Notes: generated by a model from the letters alone, not told the origin. Counted from the first letter of the stretch, positions 12,304-24,884 are shown. The stretch: DNA of 64,000 nt from Halichondria panicea (GCF_963675165.1 NC_087383.1:5496839-5560838); one strand, 5' to 3'. Numbers and translations are program-made.

Positions 12304-15300
12304 ATGGCGGATGACAATCCCTTTGCTGATCCTGTAAATATCAACCCCTTTGCAGTGAGTATAAAGGAAGGCAAACAACACAGCCTTGTTAATAGCCTTG
12401 TTAATGTTGATACTGTAACATCACATTCTGTAGATCATCATTTAATGAACTTATTTTACAGTATTATAGCCCTGATTGTTGTACACAAAGTTTCGAATCA
12501 ACAACACAGTGAAACGTACACCTGGGCACAATGAACTGTACATGGTCACCCTGGACACAGTAATTTGTAGCCTGCTTTCCCACAGTCTAACTAAATACAC
12601 ATTAAATATGATTTAGGTGCACATTTTAACAATAAACAGGTTTCATTTTCAACCGGTTGTACACATGGCCATATGGCTGTATAGCTGTTTTAATATACCC
12701 TCCATTCTGGCAATCGACAGGGTAATGTGTGTAGTGTGTGCATAGTGTTTCAAGATGGAATGGATTCAATATCTAACAATAATAGCTAGCTAGATTAGCC
12801 ACTTTTTATTGAGATTAATGGTCTCTTTGTTTAATTGTACAGTGAAATATGTACATGTAGCAGTCAACTTTGGGCAGCATAGTAATAAAAAGAGATGACA
12901 TTCTAATGGAGACCCCTGGTATCATTGTAGGGTGACCATGCACAATAGAAGGTTTGAGCACTGGCGGTATATTCTAGTGTCATTACTTCCCTCCATCACA
13001 GGACCCTGCAGTAACGACTGCAGCTACCAGTGTCCCTCAGACAGAAGACTATAATCCATTTGCTGATGAGCCTAAACCTGTTGCAGAGCCAGAGGTACGT
13101 GTGTGTGAGTGTGTGCACTGGGTATTATAGCCCTGATTGTTGTACACAAAGTTTCACTTTGTCTGTCTTCATATGTAGCATTTTTAGTCTTGCAGATGTT
13201 TGTTATTAGCGATAAATTCCTTGCAATTGACGCTCCTTACGATCGTCAGTGATAAGGCTGTATCCTGTACGTGTTACAAGGAATTTCCTGACGTGTACTG
13301 TCTCAGTGAATTGTATTTGACTGCACAAATGATGATTTAATTTGTATTCTTCATTCAGCCAATCAAATTGCCCCCTCCCCCGTCGAAGGCTGAGGTGAAG
13401 GCAGCAAAGGAAAAGGAGAAGAAGAAAGAAAAAGAAAAGAAGCCAAAGGCAAAGCCTAGAGCGACCAATCAGTTTAGTGAGCCAGCTATAATGGAACCTG
13501 ACGACCCACCAGAGTACACCCCAGCTGTAAGTGGTACCGCAACTGTTGGCTCGTTGTGGGAGCTAGTATAAATTAAAGGGCCGTATTTAATCCATTGATC
13601 ACCGTATCTGAATAACTCCAAGCTTGGAACCCTCGTTAAGAGAGGGAAACTACTTTATGAAATACTGTACATCAACACATGTATAATTATGTATCTATGC
13701 ATTGTGGGTGGATTCAGTTGGTTACCCGCACTGGCAGCAAATTTGCAACACATTCATTTTATGGTTTTTAGAAGACAACTGTGGGATGTGATATGATTCT
13801 CTCTCACCCATTGCAACCATGGTAGGCCACTCACTATATACCATACCATCGAAATCATATGGGATTTTCTGGTTTCTTAGGCCACCATAGTGATTGTGGT
13901 ATGACTTACCTCTATTACATGTAGTTAATTTTGTACAAGTGTTGCACTAGAATGTTCTTGTTGAGGTACGTGTATAACTAGAGTGGCAGTTCTTGGCTGT
14001 ATCTATGTGTGAGGATGGGCAAGGCTTGGGTCAGCACTGGAGCATTGTGTGTGAAACACAATTTGATATTGTTTGCTCCTCTAAATTTGTAGTAATCTTT
14101 TCTCCATCTTACCTCTTATTATCCCTCGGTGCACATGTGCAAGCGAGGTATATGGTAGTGTGTTTGTGTCTGTGTCTGTGTAGACTGCTACAGCTGCTCA
14201 AGGATCAATCAAGTGCAAGTAAGAGTCCTCATGTAAACATGGACTATAGTTGAGTAGTGGATTTTAATTCGTGGATTTGCAAAATAATGCTTCGTTCTCG
14301 AGTTGTGCCTAGTTTTGCTTACTTGGAATGCCATTGCAGCCTCTTCAGAAGAGTGCATCGCAAAACTTGTTCACTGAGTGTTGCTACTCTACTTAGTAGT
14401 TAGCTCTGCACTAGAACGCTAGCTATTGGTGGCTGCAAGAGTGAGAAGAAGGCTCTGCTGATGCAGCCATTAGATCTAATTTTAAACTTCAAATTTTTGG
14501 CATCGATCGTTTTATGGTCGATCATTAAACCCACTCTTTGAGTTGTGATTCTGCCTTGCATGCAGCAAAATTAAAAACTAGTAGCTTTAGGTTATGTAGC
14601 TTCGGCACCTCACCGAGGCATCAGCACCCGCGGTGCTTTCATTTTTCCTTGGTTATGGTATGTTATTAGATTGAAACCATTGGCTTGTGGTACAGTACTG
14701 GTCTAACATTGAACACCTTCACACACCCTGCTATGTACCAAGCGATTCTAACACACTGTAGGTAGGGTTTACATTGCACGCAATCGATGTGTACATTAGA
14801 TAGAGAGAGAGGACTCTATTAATCCTTGAGATTGTCAGTGGTTGTGTGTATAATAATTATTAGGTGCAATCAGAACTAACTTAAGTATATTTTTTAGTCA
14901 TGTGCCTTGCTGCATCACTTTACAACACAGGCCAAGCGTAAGGTTGTTGATTAGGCTTATGCAACCAGCCCTACAAAGTAATTAACAATGTTCCTTTTTC
15001 CACAGCCTTCATCATTTGAAAATGACAAACTGAGAAAGAAGGAAGAGGTGAGTTAGCACATTCGATCCTTTTTGTATGTACAAACTGTAACAATTAGTCG
15101 TTCACTGTATGGATTTAACTTTTGTACATGCATGTAAGGCATCTGCTACAAAGCAACCACGAACATGTCATGTAGTCCGTGTGTATCCTGTTATGCATGA
15201 GCTATAATAATTAGGAAACAGCGTGCCATGTTAGTAGTCATTGTACGTGTATGTATACACACACATTGCTTTATCCACCCTCCACTTTTTAGGAGATTGC

Positions 15301-15644
15301 CCGTCGTGAAGCTGCTCTACACGAAAGGGAACAGAATATCGAGCGATTAGGGTCTGGGGAAAGTCCCAAAAACTTCCCACCCTTTCCCAAATTCTGCCCG
15401 TCCCCTTGCAAGCCATGCTTTTACATCAGTGTCAAGAATGAGATACCGCCTGCTGCCCATTGGATGATATACCTACTATTAGCTCTTATGCTCTGTAAGT
15501 GCATGTACAGTGTATACTAGCCTCTCTGTATAATTATAAGAGTCTCTGTGTATATTTGTAATGATGACTGTTTCTACATGTGCAGTCATATTATTTACTT
15601 CTTAATGTAATTAGTACCCCCCCTTAAGATGCAGAAACTACCCC

Positions 15645-15686
<42 letters not shown>

Positions 15687-18492
15687 CACGCACACACACA
15701 CGCACACACACAGACTTGTGGGTGATGCTCGTCGTCAACCTAATACTAGCCATAGCTGGGGCAATAACAATAGGATCCACTGGTAGTAGCACCCAGCTAC
15801 CAATGTTCCTGACCACAATGGGTGTGGCCATCGCCTACCTCATCCTCTTCTGTCCTGGTTCTTTCTTCTGTTGGTTCCTGCCCGCCTATTATGCTTTCAG
15901 GTGGGTGTGGCTCACAGTGGGGGAAAGGGGGGATATCCCCCTATAGCTCTAATCCCCCCCCTAAAATTTGCATTGAAGTAATAGTTGTGTGACTGAGTGT
16001 CTATAGCTGGCAATTTTACATACTAACAGGGTATTGAAATAACCGTCGACCTTTTTTTTCAGCAACATTTTCTAGTTACCGTATATCTTCTAATTTATCG
16101 GACAGCAAAAAATTATTATTTTGGAAATTGTCTGGGTATAATTGGAACAGATTTTTTATAGAGCATGCGAAGTGTCTGGAATAATTAAAACAAGCAAGCA
16201 GCTGCTAGCTAAGTTTAATAGAACAGTGTGTGACTGAATAGTTGCACTAGGCATCTAAAACTAGCTACTCAAAGCTATCTAACTGCCACTCTAAGTCTTA
16301 CTTGCCGTCCATGAATTGTAACTCAACTTTTCAAGGTATTGTCCGGATATTGTAATATTACAGCACTGGAGTGTCTAGTAGAACAGCGAAAATTGCCCAA
16401 AAGAGTGTCTGGGGTAATTAGAAGTGTCCGATAAATTAGAAGATACCCGGTATACTTTTCTTATTTCCCCCCTCTACTTCAAAATCCTGTATGTATGACA
16501 CCCTGGCTTAGCAGCTATAATTATGTGTGGTGTCTTTGGCACACCCATAATTATACCCGAGGCCAGCGGGTATAGTAGTCTGTTGATTTGTTTGTTTGTG
16601 TGTGACATGTGAGTCTACTCACCTGGATGCCATAGCACTGTGTCTACAGCATGGATAGCCTCCAAACAACAAGTTATTAGTTTTAAATGTGGCAGATTTC
16701 GATATTAAAGCTTCGTTGCCGTATAAAAGCGAGCAAAAGCTAAGAAACTTCAACTTGCACGTTGGCAGCTAGCTAGCTAGCTACACACGGCCTTTATTCG
16801 AGGTACCCTACCGTAGAAACTGGATTATTAGCGCTTACTCAACTATAAGCATATCTTTATTTTAAGCATATCTTTATTTTAAGCGCATGCTCAACTGCAG
16901 GCTTTTATACTCGAATTGAAGCGCTTTTCCAATTATGGTTATTAGTGAAATTTTAGAATTGATTCAGCTTTTATTTATCTATGAGCTAGTTAGCTTGTAC
17001 AGTGCATGATAGCTATATAGCTGGTGATATCCATCTGTAAGGACTCTCTGGGCATGCTGTTATCTTGTCTGATCATGCTGAGAGAATGTGAGACATCGAT
17101 GATTGAGGTCCTTTCATTCCAAGTTCCTGGTCAATATGAATGTTTTTATAATATGAATTTAAATTATGTAAATGAACTGTAAAATGAACTGTAACATAAT
17201 AGTATGATATAGATCCAGTTAGTGTTGCCTTTGAAACGTTCTGCTTGTTTGTTGCACGAGTGGAAAACAGTACAAAGCACTAATCCTCTTGTCATCTCAA
17301 GTATCATAGCTAGGCGTTTACTTAGCTTAATATTCTTGTGTATATATAAGCATAGATCTAGTCAACAGAAATAAAACACATGCTGGCAACGTCACATAAT
17401 TATTTCCTCAACTTTCTCAGTCGTGTATTATCAAGCAGCTACAATTGTACATGCATGTACATTATGTTATAGCTGAACCATAGCTAGTTGCATCATACAT
17501 GTCCAAACGGAATGGAGGCTTTATATTGACTGCTTTGTAAGTTTTACCAAATAATTTTTGTAGAGCTCTCTAAATCAGCAATAATCAGCAATGGTACACA
17601 CACGCACGCACGCACCCGCACACACACACACACACATACACCCACACACACACACACATACACCCGCACACACACACAGGAAGGACAGCTCACTGGCTTT
17701 TATGTGGTTTTTCTTTGCAATGGCTTTCCAAGTGCTGAGTTTCATCCTGGGTGCCATTGGACCTCCTAGTCTCGGAGCATGGTCTGTTAAATATTTCGAT
17801 TCAGAATCCAGTGGGTGCTCTTAGCTCCCAAAAAAGTACTGTACTTACATGTAGTGCCCAAAATTCTGGAAGATCATTATTTAAGCTATATTCCAATTCT
17901 TAACAAATTCATCATGTTTATTTGTTCTCTCTGTGTAGTGGTTGGTATCTTGGAGCCCTGTTGTTTACTCCAAAAGTCGATACGGCCGGTGCCACTGGAG
18001 GTCAGATTGCCGTGGGGGTCATGTACATCATCATGGGTTTCCTCTGGCTACTAGCAGTGATACCTTCAGTCGTCCTCATTTTCACGGTTCGTTAAAACCA
18101 CCTCTGCATGTATAATAGTCAAAATTGAATTAATGTGTTCGTTATAAGGAATTCGACTGTATCCTACTCTACATGTACATGTCATTATAGTGTAACGTGC
18201 CCTTTTAACAGCATAATCGTATGAAATTGATGTGCTTTAAATTAGTGCCCCCCTTGATGCAAGTTTTTACTCTGCTATTAATCCCATATTGCGCTTTTAA
18301 CCAGAAATTAACCGCTTTATCATTGCACCCAACCCACAGGTTCACAGGTACTTCCGCACTTCAGGAGGCAGCATTAACAAGGCTGTTACAGAGGGTGTAT
18401 CTGGGGCAGCCAAGAACAAAGCAGTCAGAGGGGCCATCAAGTCTACCGTCAAAACTGGAGTTAAAACTGCCATGGCACCAGACGATAATTAG
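12304..18492 (+). CDS. SCAMP: Secretory carrier-associated membrane protein (SCAMP)
   Basis: A four-pass membrane protein of recycling and secretory vesicles. Nine exons: 12304-12354, 13002-13094, 13359-13526, 15006-15047, 15293-15494, 15714-15900, 17680-17781, 17939-18086, 18340-18492. They join in frame to 381 aa. The cytosolic N-terminus has three NPF motifs (DNPFADP, INPFA, YNPFADEP), which bind EH-domain endocytic proteins. A Lys/Glu-rich stretch and a short coiled coil (IARREAALHEREQNIERL) follow. A Cys-rich segment (FCPSPCKPCFYI) precedes four hydrophobic helices. The loop CWFLPAYYAFR matches the conserved SCAMP E-peptide after TM2. The C-terminal tail resembles other SCAMPs (VHRYFRTSGGSINKA). 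Start chosen at the ATG whose next codons give the family N-terminus. Two acceptors sit at the end of CA microsatellites. Confidence 0.95.
14120..14650. repeat. Repeat X, near-complete copy in SCAMP intron 3
   Basis: This roughly 530-bp repeat runs from a CCTCGGTGCACATGTGCAAG end through GATCGATGCCAAAAG-type sequence (as its complement) to a GCACCCGCGGTGC end. Partial or complete copies occur near 19047-19215, 21500-22083, 43215-43346 continuing at 44226-44562 and 49716-49802, 56330-56715, 58295-58575 and 59028-59385. It has no coding potential. The ends are GC-rich and partly complementary, so it is probably an old non-autonomous DNA element. Confidence 0.6.
15641..15713 (+). repeat. CA microsatellite ending at SCAMP exon 6 acceptor
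   Basis: A run of CACACA with a few CACG variants ends in CACAG, and the exon begins immediately. The repeat takes the place of a normal pyrimidine tract. Confidence 0.85.
16079..16450. mobile_element. TA-flanked MITE in SCAMP intron 6
   Basis: Inverted termini read CCGTATATCTTCTAATTTAT at the left and the near-complement ATAAATTAGAAGATACCCGG at the right, each bordered by TA. The 372-bp body has no open frame. It is a Tc1/mariner- or pogo-type non-autonomous element. Confidence 0.75.
17591..17679 (+). repeat. CA-rich microsatellite ending at SCAMP exon 7 acceptor
   Basis: CACACA units interrupted by CACG, CCGC and CATA run straight into CACAG and exon 7. Confidence 0.85.
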
Positions 18493-18943
18493 ATAAACTG
18501 AGGGCGTAATTTAGTGTGTCTTGATAAAATAATAGTTGCCGCTTTGTATTTGTGATCTTCAGTATATACGAAGATGCGTGCTTTAGTTCCCTATCCTTTA
18601 TGTGTTTTCAAGCTGTCAGTGAAGTGCAAATTAACAGTTTAAATTAATATTGTTGCCTTTTGACCTCTGAGATCAAGGGAAATGCAGTGCCAATATAATA
18701 TATTATATGGCATAATTATTAATACACTGTGGTACGTCAGTTCTGTACAATTATGACATACAGATGGACCTTTGTAGGAAGAATCCCACCACCCAAAAGC
18801 TTTAATTTATACTACCAGGAGTGTACACTCATCCTGATACTCAAAACTCACTTGTGATATACAGTATAGCCATGTATAATAAATACTGTGGCCTGTCATG
18901 ACTGTTGTGAATTATAGCTGACGACACCAGAGGAGGTCCGACA

Positions 18944-19046
18944 TGCGTGCACGCATCACTACAAGTTCAGTGCATTTGGCCTGGACATTATCATGTGATC
19001 GCAATATGATATCAATGCACTGAACTTGTAGTGATTCGTGCACGCA
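18944..19046. repeat. Short near-perfect inverted repeat (hairpin)
   Basis: Arms 18944-18975 and 19015-19046 are complementary over 32 nt with one mismatch, around a 39-nt loop. The right arm abuts a truncated repeat X. It could be a MITE relic or a small-RNA precursor. Confidence 0.8.
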
Positions 19047-19231
19047 TTTTCGCACTTTTAGATTTGAACTTTTGGCATCGATCGTTAACAACAATTATGA
19101 TCGATATCATTACCCACTCCTTGAGTTTGCATGCAGCAAAATTAACAAAAATGTTTATCGTAATGTGTGTATAAAAGCTATTAGTAGCTTTATGTTATGG
19201 CTGCTTTCATTAGATCTATCAGATATATATA

Positions 19232-19450
19232 CCGTATAGCGCGAAATTTTCGAGGCACTTATATTTCGTGGATTGGCCTTTAAAAGTCATTTCGTTGCAC
19301 AATGTTCGCGGAATGACTGCTTACCGGAAGCCACGCCTTTAAATCTTTGCATGATAGCAGGTAATTCTAATCAAAGAACAATTTTCGTGGACTTAATTTT
19401 CGTGGAGAATTCTAACCCACAAAATCCGTGAAAATGTCGCGCTATAATGG
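19232..19450. mobile_element. CCGTATAGCGCG-family MITE, copy 1
   Basis: Termini CCGTATAGCGCGAAATTTTC and an imperfect complement are bordered by TA. The body is nearly identical to the copy inside the integrase gene at 47894-48119, including the shared segment ATTTCGTGGATTGGCC. Confidence 0.85.
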
Positions 19451-19691
19451 TATACAATCTTCTTAATTGTTGGCATGTACCAATCTAAAAAAAAAAATGG
19501 CTTTGAAAGATGCATGGTTATGAAGTAACAAGCCACCATAATTGTGAGATCAGTTTATATGCTTGTAAATACAAAAAAAACACAAAGTCTATGTATAGTG
19601 TTGCTTACAGAAAGAATGTGGTGTACGTGCCTCTAACAACTTGAACACTTGTAACACAATAATGACAAACTTTAGTGTTTATAACATTTTA

Positions 19692-22600
19692 TCACAATGC
19701 TCTGCTCAGCCGGCTCAGTTCAGCAGGATTACCCGAGGTGAGGTGCCACAGCTCACTGCTCACACTCTCTGTAGGTTCTGAACAGGAGGAGACTCATGCA
19801 ACCACATTCTCAATGACATAATTATACCGGCGACAATTTCACGCTAATAATTGAATGGATAATGTATGTATCAAGAGTAAATGTATGTACTACTAATACC
19901 AACAGTACGAGTCGTATACTGAACAGCAAATTGTGAGGGCAAGAGTGATAGTAAAGGGAGTGGTCTCTAAGCTACTAAAAGGAGAGCGTCTACTATAAAT
20001 GAAGGCCATAGTTACACTATTATTGTACCTCTATTGATCCACTTGTTGTGGTAAGAGGCAGTGAGCCAAGTGTCCATCTCCTCTCTCTCTAAGTTAGGGA
20101 CCTGCATCCACTGGCAGTCACTCACACTCACACAACCCTGTGTGTGTGGACAAAGCAGAACTGATGTTGAGCTGTACTCTAATTGCTAGTACATGTGAGA
20201 AAAGATTTAATTATGTACTCCTACGGAGAGTAAAAAAAAGCGCAGTAAGTTTTAGTAAAGCTTTAATTGTAGATATACATCCAAGGTCTATGTCTATAAT
20301 CACAGTATTAAATTTTAACTCAATATTTATAACACGAGTATAATTATGTACATATGTACGTACCTTTTCTCCGAGCAGTTTTTCAGGACTATAACCACAG
20401 ACACTGTGACGATACATCTTAGTACGAGAAAGGGCCAGCAACACAGCACCAGGGTACTGAGGCCGAGGGGGTGTGGCAGTTAATTGTGCAAGTCTACGGG
20501 TAAGTTAGCTGCTAAAAATATCAAAGTGTTAATCATGCTGTGCACATTCTTGCTATAGGCAAATTTTTCCTATTATTACGAGTAAAAAGGGACATTCTAG
20601 TAAAGTTAAAAGTTCCCAAGGCTGTTTTAGAGCTAATGGAACGTGTAAATTAAGTGTAACATGTAAGCGTGATGGTTATAACTACTGCAATAGGTATACC
20701 GTACTACTATAATGATTGTTTTGCGAGCATCAAACATTTGCAAACTTTGCGAGGGTTGATCAATTCGCAACAATAAAATCCGCAAAACTTAAATTATTAC
20801 TAGTAAATACACATGATCCTTGCCAGAACGCAATAGTTACATAGCAAAGGGTCAACTTTTCTGTTGATTTGGCTCATTCGCAAAGGTTTTTCACCAGCAA
20901 AATATTCTAGTAATACGATAGACCTTGAAATAATAAGTGGTTGCACGGACTGAGCACATGCAGTTACTTTATTATGCGTGTATAGAAATAGGTATTGTTG
21001 TGATGGCCTCGATTAAACCGCAGCATTGCGCGGATGTTACTCGAGGGTACCTTCGTTTCTAATCCCTCTAACTCTTCAATCTATGATATACCGTATATAT
21101 TTTAGTACGGTGGAAATTTTTGAATTGTAGAGCATCATCCGAAAATATTAAAACTACAGAATTATTCTACCGCAATAGCTTCAACGACACTATCCTGAGC
21201 TACACATGTACATGTACATTGTGTATTATGAATATTATATTATACATGTACTAATGCACTTACACAGCTATAACTACATGTACGTACGGGATTTTAATGT
21301 GACATTCGACATTCCTCAACAACTCACCACAGCTCTTGTAGTGTTCTCCAGTAGAGCAGTCAATAGGTTTAGTTGGTGAGGGGACACCTGCAGTTTAAGA
21401 GATATAGATAATCAGGGGTAAGATACACACAAGAAAATTATAATCTCAATGTGCCAAATATTATGACAAGTTATCATACGTGCCTAAAAGGTTTTGCTAC
21501 CTCAGTGGACGCACCAAAGCTATACGGCATGAAGCTACAATTTTGTACCCGGGAGAACATGTATTAAGGTAAACATATAGTGGATGATTCTTGTAGTCTG
21601 ACACCCTGGAGAGCATGCAGAGGCTGAGAGTGGAGTGAGCTACATGCATAGTAGTCTAGAACAGATTTCACTATAGCTGTTAAATTTATATTGGTGAACA
21701 TTTTTTAAAGTAATGGCTGCTATATATGAAACAGCCAAAGCTAGTGCAGCTTTGCAGCTCTTTTCTCACTCTTTTAGTTACCAATAGTTAGCGTTCTAGT
21801 GCAGAGCTAACTACTAAGTTGAGTGTAGTAACACTTCATTGACAAATTTTCCTACGCACTCTTCTGAAAAGGCTGCAATGACATCCAAGTAAGCAAAACT
21901 AGGCATAACTTAAAAACGAAGTACTATTTTGCAAATCCACAAATTGCAATCCAAGAAAACGTGCTAGAAACCTATAAAAACTGTTGCTAGCACTTTATTT
22001 ATCCTTGATCAGCTGCAGCAGTTTACATAGACAGACAGACAGACAGAGCATACCTCGCTGTGCATGCGCACCCAAGGTATAATAATTATTTACTTCAGTG
22101 TAAAAACATGCATTTACAGAAATTAATTAAGTTATTCTTTTTCTCACCCATTCTTCTTTGCCCAACTTCAGTGATGTCGGATTGAAGCATCCGTTGAAAC
22201 TATCCACAGCCAAAACGATCTTTTTGTCTTGTTGCTCGGCAACAATCTTCATCACCATGGCAACCACATCAGTAGCTATGTTTGGTTTTATCAGACCAAC
22301 TTCAATCACCTTGCTCAAATCATCGTTGACCTCTGACCTTTCTCGTTTAGTCCACTCGTGAGCTTTAGTTAGCTTAATCTGTGGAACGAAAAATAGAAAC
22401 ACTTACTGCCTAATAAACAGGGCAAATAAAACACTTGTCACTGTCACTCGAAGAAAAGGTAGTATAAGTAGCAGGGGATTGTTTCGATCCATCGACCTCT
22501 GGGTTATGGGCCCAGCACGCTTCCACTGCGCCACCCTGCTAGCACACACACACACCACTGCCTAATAAACAGGGCGATTAGAGCACAAGTACTTAGTCCA

Positions 22601-24884
22601 TGATATAAGAAAGCAAAAGGCAGTAGCAGGGGATGGTTTCGATCCATCGACCTCTGGGTTATGGGCCCAGCACGCTTCCACTGCGCCACCCTGCTAGCAC
22701 ACACACACACCACTGCCTAATAAACAGGGCGATTATAGCACAAGTACTTAGTCCATGATATAAGAAAGCAAAAGGCAGTAGCAGGGGATGGTTTCGATCC
22801 ATCGACCTCTGGGTTATGGGCCCAGCACGCTTCCACTGCGCCACCCTGCTAGCACACACACACACCACTGCCTAATAAACAGGGCGATTATAGCACAAGT
22901 ACTTAGTCCATGATATAAGAAAGCAAAAGGCAGTAGCAGGGGATGGTTTCGATCCATCGACCTCTGGGTTATGGGCCCAGCACGCTTCCACTGCGCCACC
23001 CTGCTAGCACACACACACACCACTGCCTAATAAACAGGGCGATTATAGCACTACAATAGTACTTAGTCCATGAAATAATAGTAGCAGGCCGGGCCTAGGG
23101 TTAAATATGCATGGGTGCCCAGTACGGTTCCATTGCGCCGCTCCACATTATGGATCACTCTATTCAAGTCACTTCCCTACATGTACAGAAACACGTGTAC
23201 AATAGGCAACCTCGAAACCTATAGCACAAGCAACAAATGCTATCACTAGAGTCATTCATGAAGTGTACATGTACTTATTTCAAACTTTAATGAACGACAG
23301 CAGGAGAATTAAGGCAGATATTGAATATTTACCTGTGACAAAAGTTGTGAGTTTGTTGTTCTGAAGTTTTTTAGCCATTGTACCGATTCCTGTGGTTGAT
23401 CGTACGTGTTGGGATTGTGGGGAGAGGGACGGAGCTCGTGACAACTGTGTGTCCAATCAAATACTAGCAGGGGGAGAGTATATTAGAGTAAGCAAGCTGT
23501 CTGTTATATACACATGTACGTACAACAAGTTTCTACATTGCACTCGGTGTCGTTTAGTTGAAAGATCTATTTTATGGAAGAGATAAGAACTGTCACATTC
23601 ATATAGAGTGGAACCACTAGTGGACAAAGTATTATAATTGAAAATCAGATGTGTGATGAATGTTGTCTATACTTGTGTATACAGAATCAAAGTCACTTGG
23701 GGCAACATTAATTCTTATTTTTATTTTATCCTTTGAAGAAGGGATGACATTTCGAGCTTTTATAAGCTTGTAGGAATTGGGGACGAATGGAAGGTATTTT
23801 ATAGTGCCTCTTATATTTGGAGGTTCTAGTTAAACCAGATTAGTGTACTTACCATTAGGTACATGGACGATTATCCAGCCAGCTCTAGAGCACCACTGCA
23901 TCACCTGACTCATACACACAGATTTGCCACACCCAGTGGAACCATCTGAAAATAATGAGTTAAGGTAAAGCTTAAATCCCATTCTAAAATAATGCATGGG
24001 CCTGTTCTTGGAGCAACATGATACTAACTGTGAGTGGTAATCACTATTATAATTGCCAACAGTCAACGTAGTATATATACATGTATACAGAATGTGTAAG
24101 TGGATTCAATGGCTGCAGTACTACATGTAAGATACGGAGTAGAAACTTTGGAGTGGTGCTGCTCTCCTGATTCAAGGCTGTAATGATCTCAAAGCTCTCT
24201 TTCCTTAATATCCAACTGCCGTTACCAAGAGCTTCCATCTAAAATGAGAAAAAATTACACCAACATGCAATAAATTAATAATTTCTAAGTTTAATACAGA
24301 CACATACCCTACATGTAATTGAATGTGAATGGATTCACTAAAAAACACCTTACAATGGGTAAATGTGAGTACCTCAGTGGCCAGTTTTGACGAGACTCCA
24401 TGAGGGAACAGTTGTCTGGCTTCATTCAGGCTGAGTGTGTGTACTCGAGACACATCCTCCTCACTGTACACTACCTGTGCGAAAAAGGTAATTATCATAA
24501 TAATAAAGAAATACCTCTCAGAATGACGTACGTGCACACAGCGATAACTATAGAAACCTTGAACACAAATTTATTGAGTATAAATAAATGTAGGAGATAG
24601 TCTCGTCAAATATTAAGTTAAAAAGAACATGTACTGTAGCTAGTTGTACGATGTACATTATCCTCCTATACACAAAACAGAGTAAAAGACTTTATAGTAC
24701 CAACCCATAAATACCCATACAAGTAGTACATACAGTCCACTATAGGCTAGGCCGTGGTGACCGTCCTCACAGGAGCGTATTGTTGGGTCTTAGTAGTAAC
24801 TTTACTGGACAATCTGGCAGTGGGTGTTACCCTTTTGTACCCCGGCCGCCGAAGCACAGCAGGCAGGCGACAGAGAAGAACCAT
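19692..24884 (-). CDS. DAP3: Mitochondrial small-subunit ribosomal protein mS29 (DAP3)
   Basis: GTP-binding component of the mitochondrial small ribosomal subunit, also linked to apoptosis in mammals. Exons, 5' to 3': 24884 to about 24771, about 24478-24374, about 24238-24134, 23945-23849, about 23433-23332, 22378-22148, about 21388-21329, 20456-20364, 20137-20029, about 19779-19692. The first exon encodes a basic, Arg-rich mitochondrial-type presequence (MVLLCRLPAVLRRPGYKR). The P-loop is FLLHGSTGCGKS, followed by GWIIVHVPN. Later family landmarks are QWLKNFRTTNSQLLSQ, IVLAVDSFNGCF and PGAVLLALSRT. The last exon ends LTSGNPAELSRLSRAL and a TGA. The exon at 20456 has an alternative upstream acceptor near 20494, but only TAC at 20456 keeps the frame. 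The intron 22379-23331 contains the initiator tRNA array on the same strand. Confidence 0.93.
21500..22083. repeat. Repeat X copy in a DAP3 intron
   Basis: It lies in the intron between 21389 and 22147. It shares the AAAGCTAGTGCAGCTTTGCAG/TTCTAGTGCAGAGCTAACTA core and ends in the TACCTCGCTGTGCATGCGCA terminus preceded by an AGAC tandem run. Confidence 0.6.
22469..22540 (-). tRNA. Initiator tRNA-Met (CAU), copy 1
   Basis: 72 nt including the A73 discriminator. Acceptor AGCAGGG pairs with CCCTGCT. The anticodon stem CTGGG/CCCAG encloses CCCATAA, anticodon CAT, with C33 as in animal initiator tRNAs. Internal promoter boxes are present (TGGCGCAGTGG; GGATCGAAAC). A TTTT terminator lies 12 nt downstream (22454-22457). 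The T-stem has a G-A mismatch at 52:62 that the other three copies lack. Confidence 0.92.
22624..22695 (-). tRNA. Initiator tRNA-Met (CAU), copy 2
   Basis: Same structure as copy 1 but with an intact T-stem (GATGG/CCATC). It is 155 bp from copy 1, and a TTTT terminator lies 6 nt downstream. Confidence 0.95.
22779..22850 (-). tRNA. Initiator tRNA-Met (CAU), copy 3
   Basis: Identical to copy 2 by eye over the 72-nt gene, and again 155 bp away. The flanking spacer is repeated with it, so the array grew by tandem duplication. Confidence 0.95.
22934..23005 (-). tRNA. Initiator tRNA-Met (CAU), copy 4
   Basis: Identical to copies 2 and 3 by eye, and the last full unit of the 155-bp array. Spacer differences begin just beyond it. 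Confidence 0.95.
23083..23150 (-). pseudogene. Degenerate initiator tRNA-Met relic
   Basis: It aligns with the array tRNA (TAGCAGG, then GGTGCCCAGTACGGTTCCATTGCGCC). The T-arm is lost, the anticodon region is changed and the acceptor stem cannot pair. Confidence 0.75.

Larger units (their letters stand above)
18493..19691. other. Convergent intergenic region between SCAMP and DAP3
   Basis: 3' flanks of two convergent genes. It holds a 32-nt-arm hairpin (18944-19046), a truncated copy of repeat X and a TA-flanked MITE (19232-19450). No gene was seen. Confidence 0.6.
22469..23040. repeat. 155-bp tandem repeat carrying initiator tRNA genes
   Basis: Units contain one tRNA plus a spacer with a short CA run and GCCTAATAAACAGGGCGATT. 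The units are nearly identical, which suggests recent expansion or gene conversion. Confidence 0.9.

Noticed and set aside
20140-20444. Longer version of the DAP3 exon starting at an acceptor near 20494
   Set aside because: It puts the family motif PGAVLLALS out of phase with the preceding exon; the pyrimidine-rich acceptor at 20457 keeps the frame.
20702-20912. Another CCGTA-ended MITE in a DAP3 intron
   Set aside because: The ends are only loosely complementary and the right TA is unclear; left out as a firm feature.
22469-23040. Regular 155-bp direct repeats suggesting a CRISPR-like array
   Set aside because: The repeated unit is a complete initiator tRNA gene plus spacer, in an animal intron; spacers are copies, not unique.
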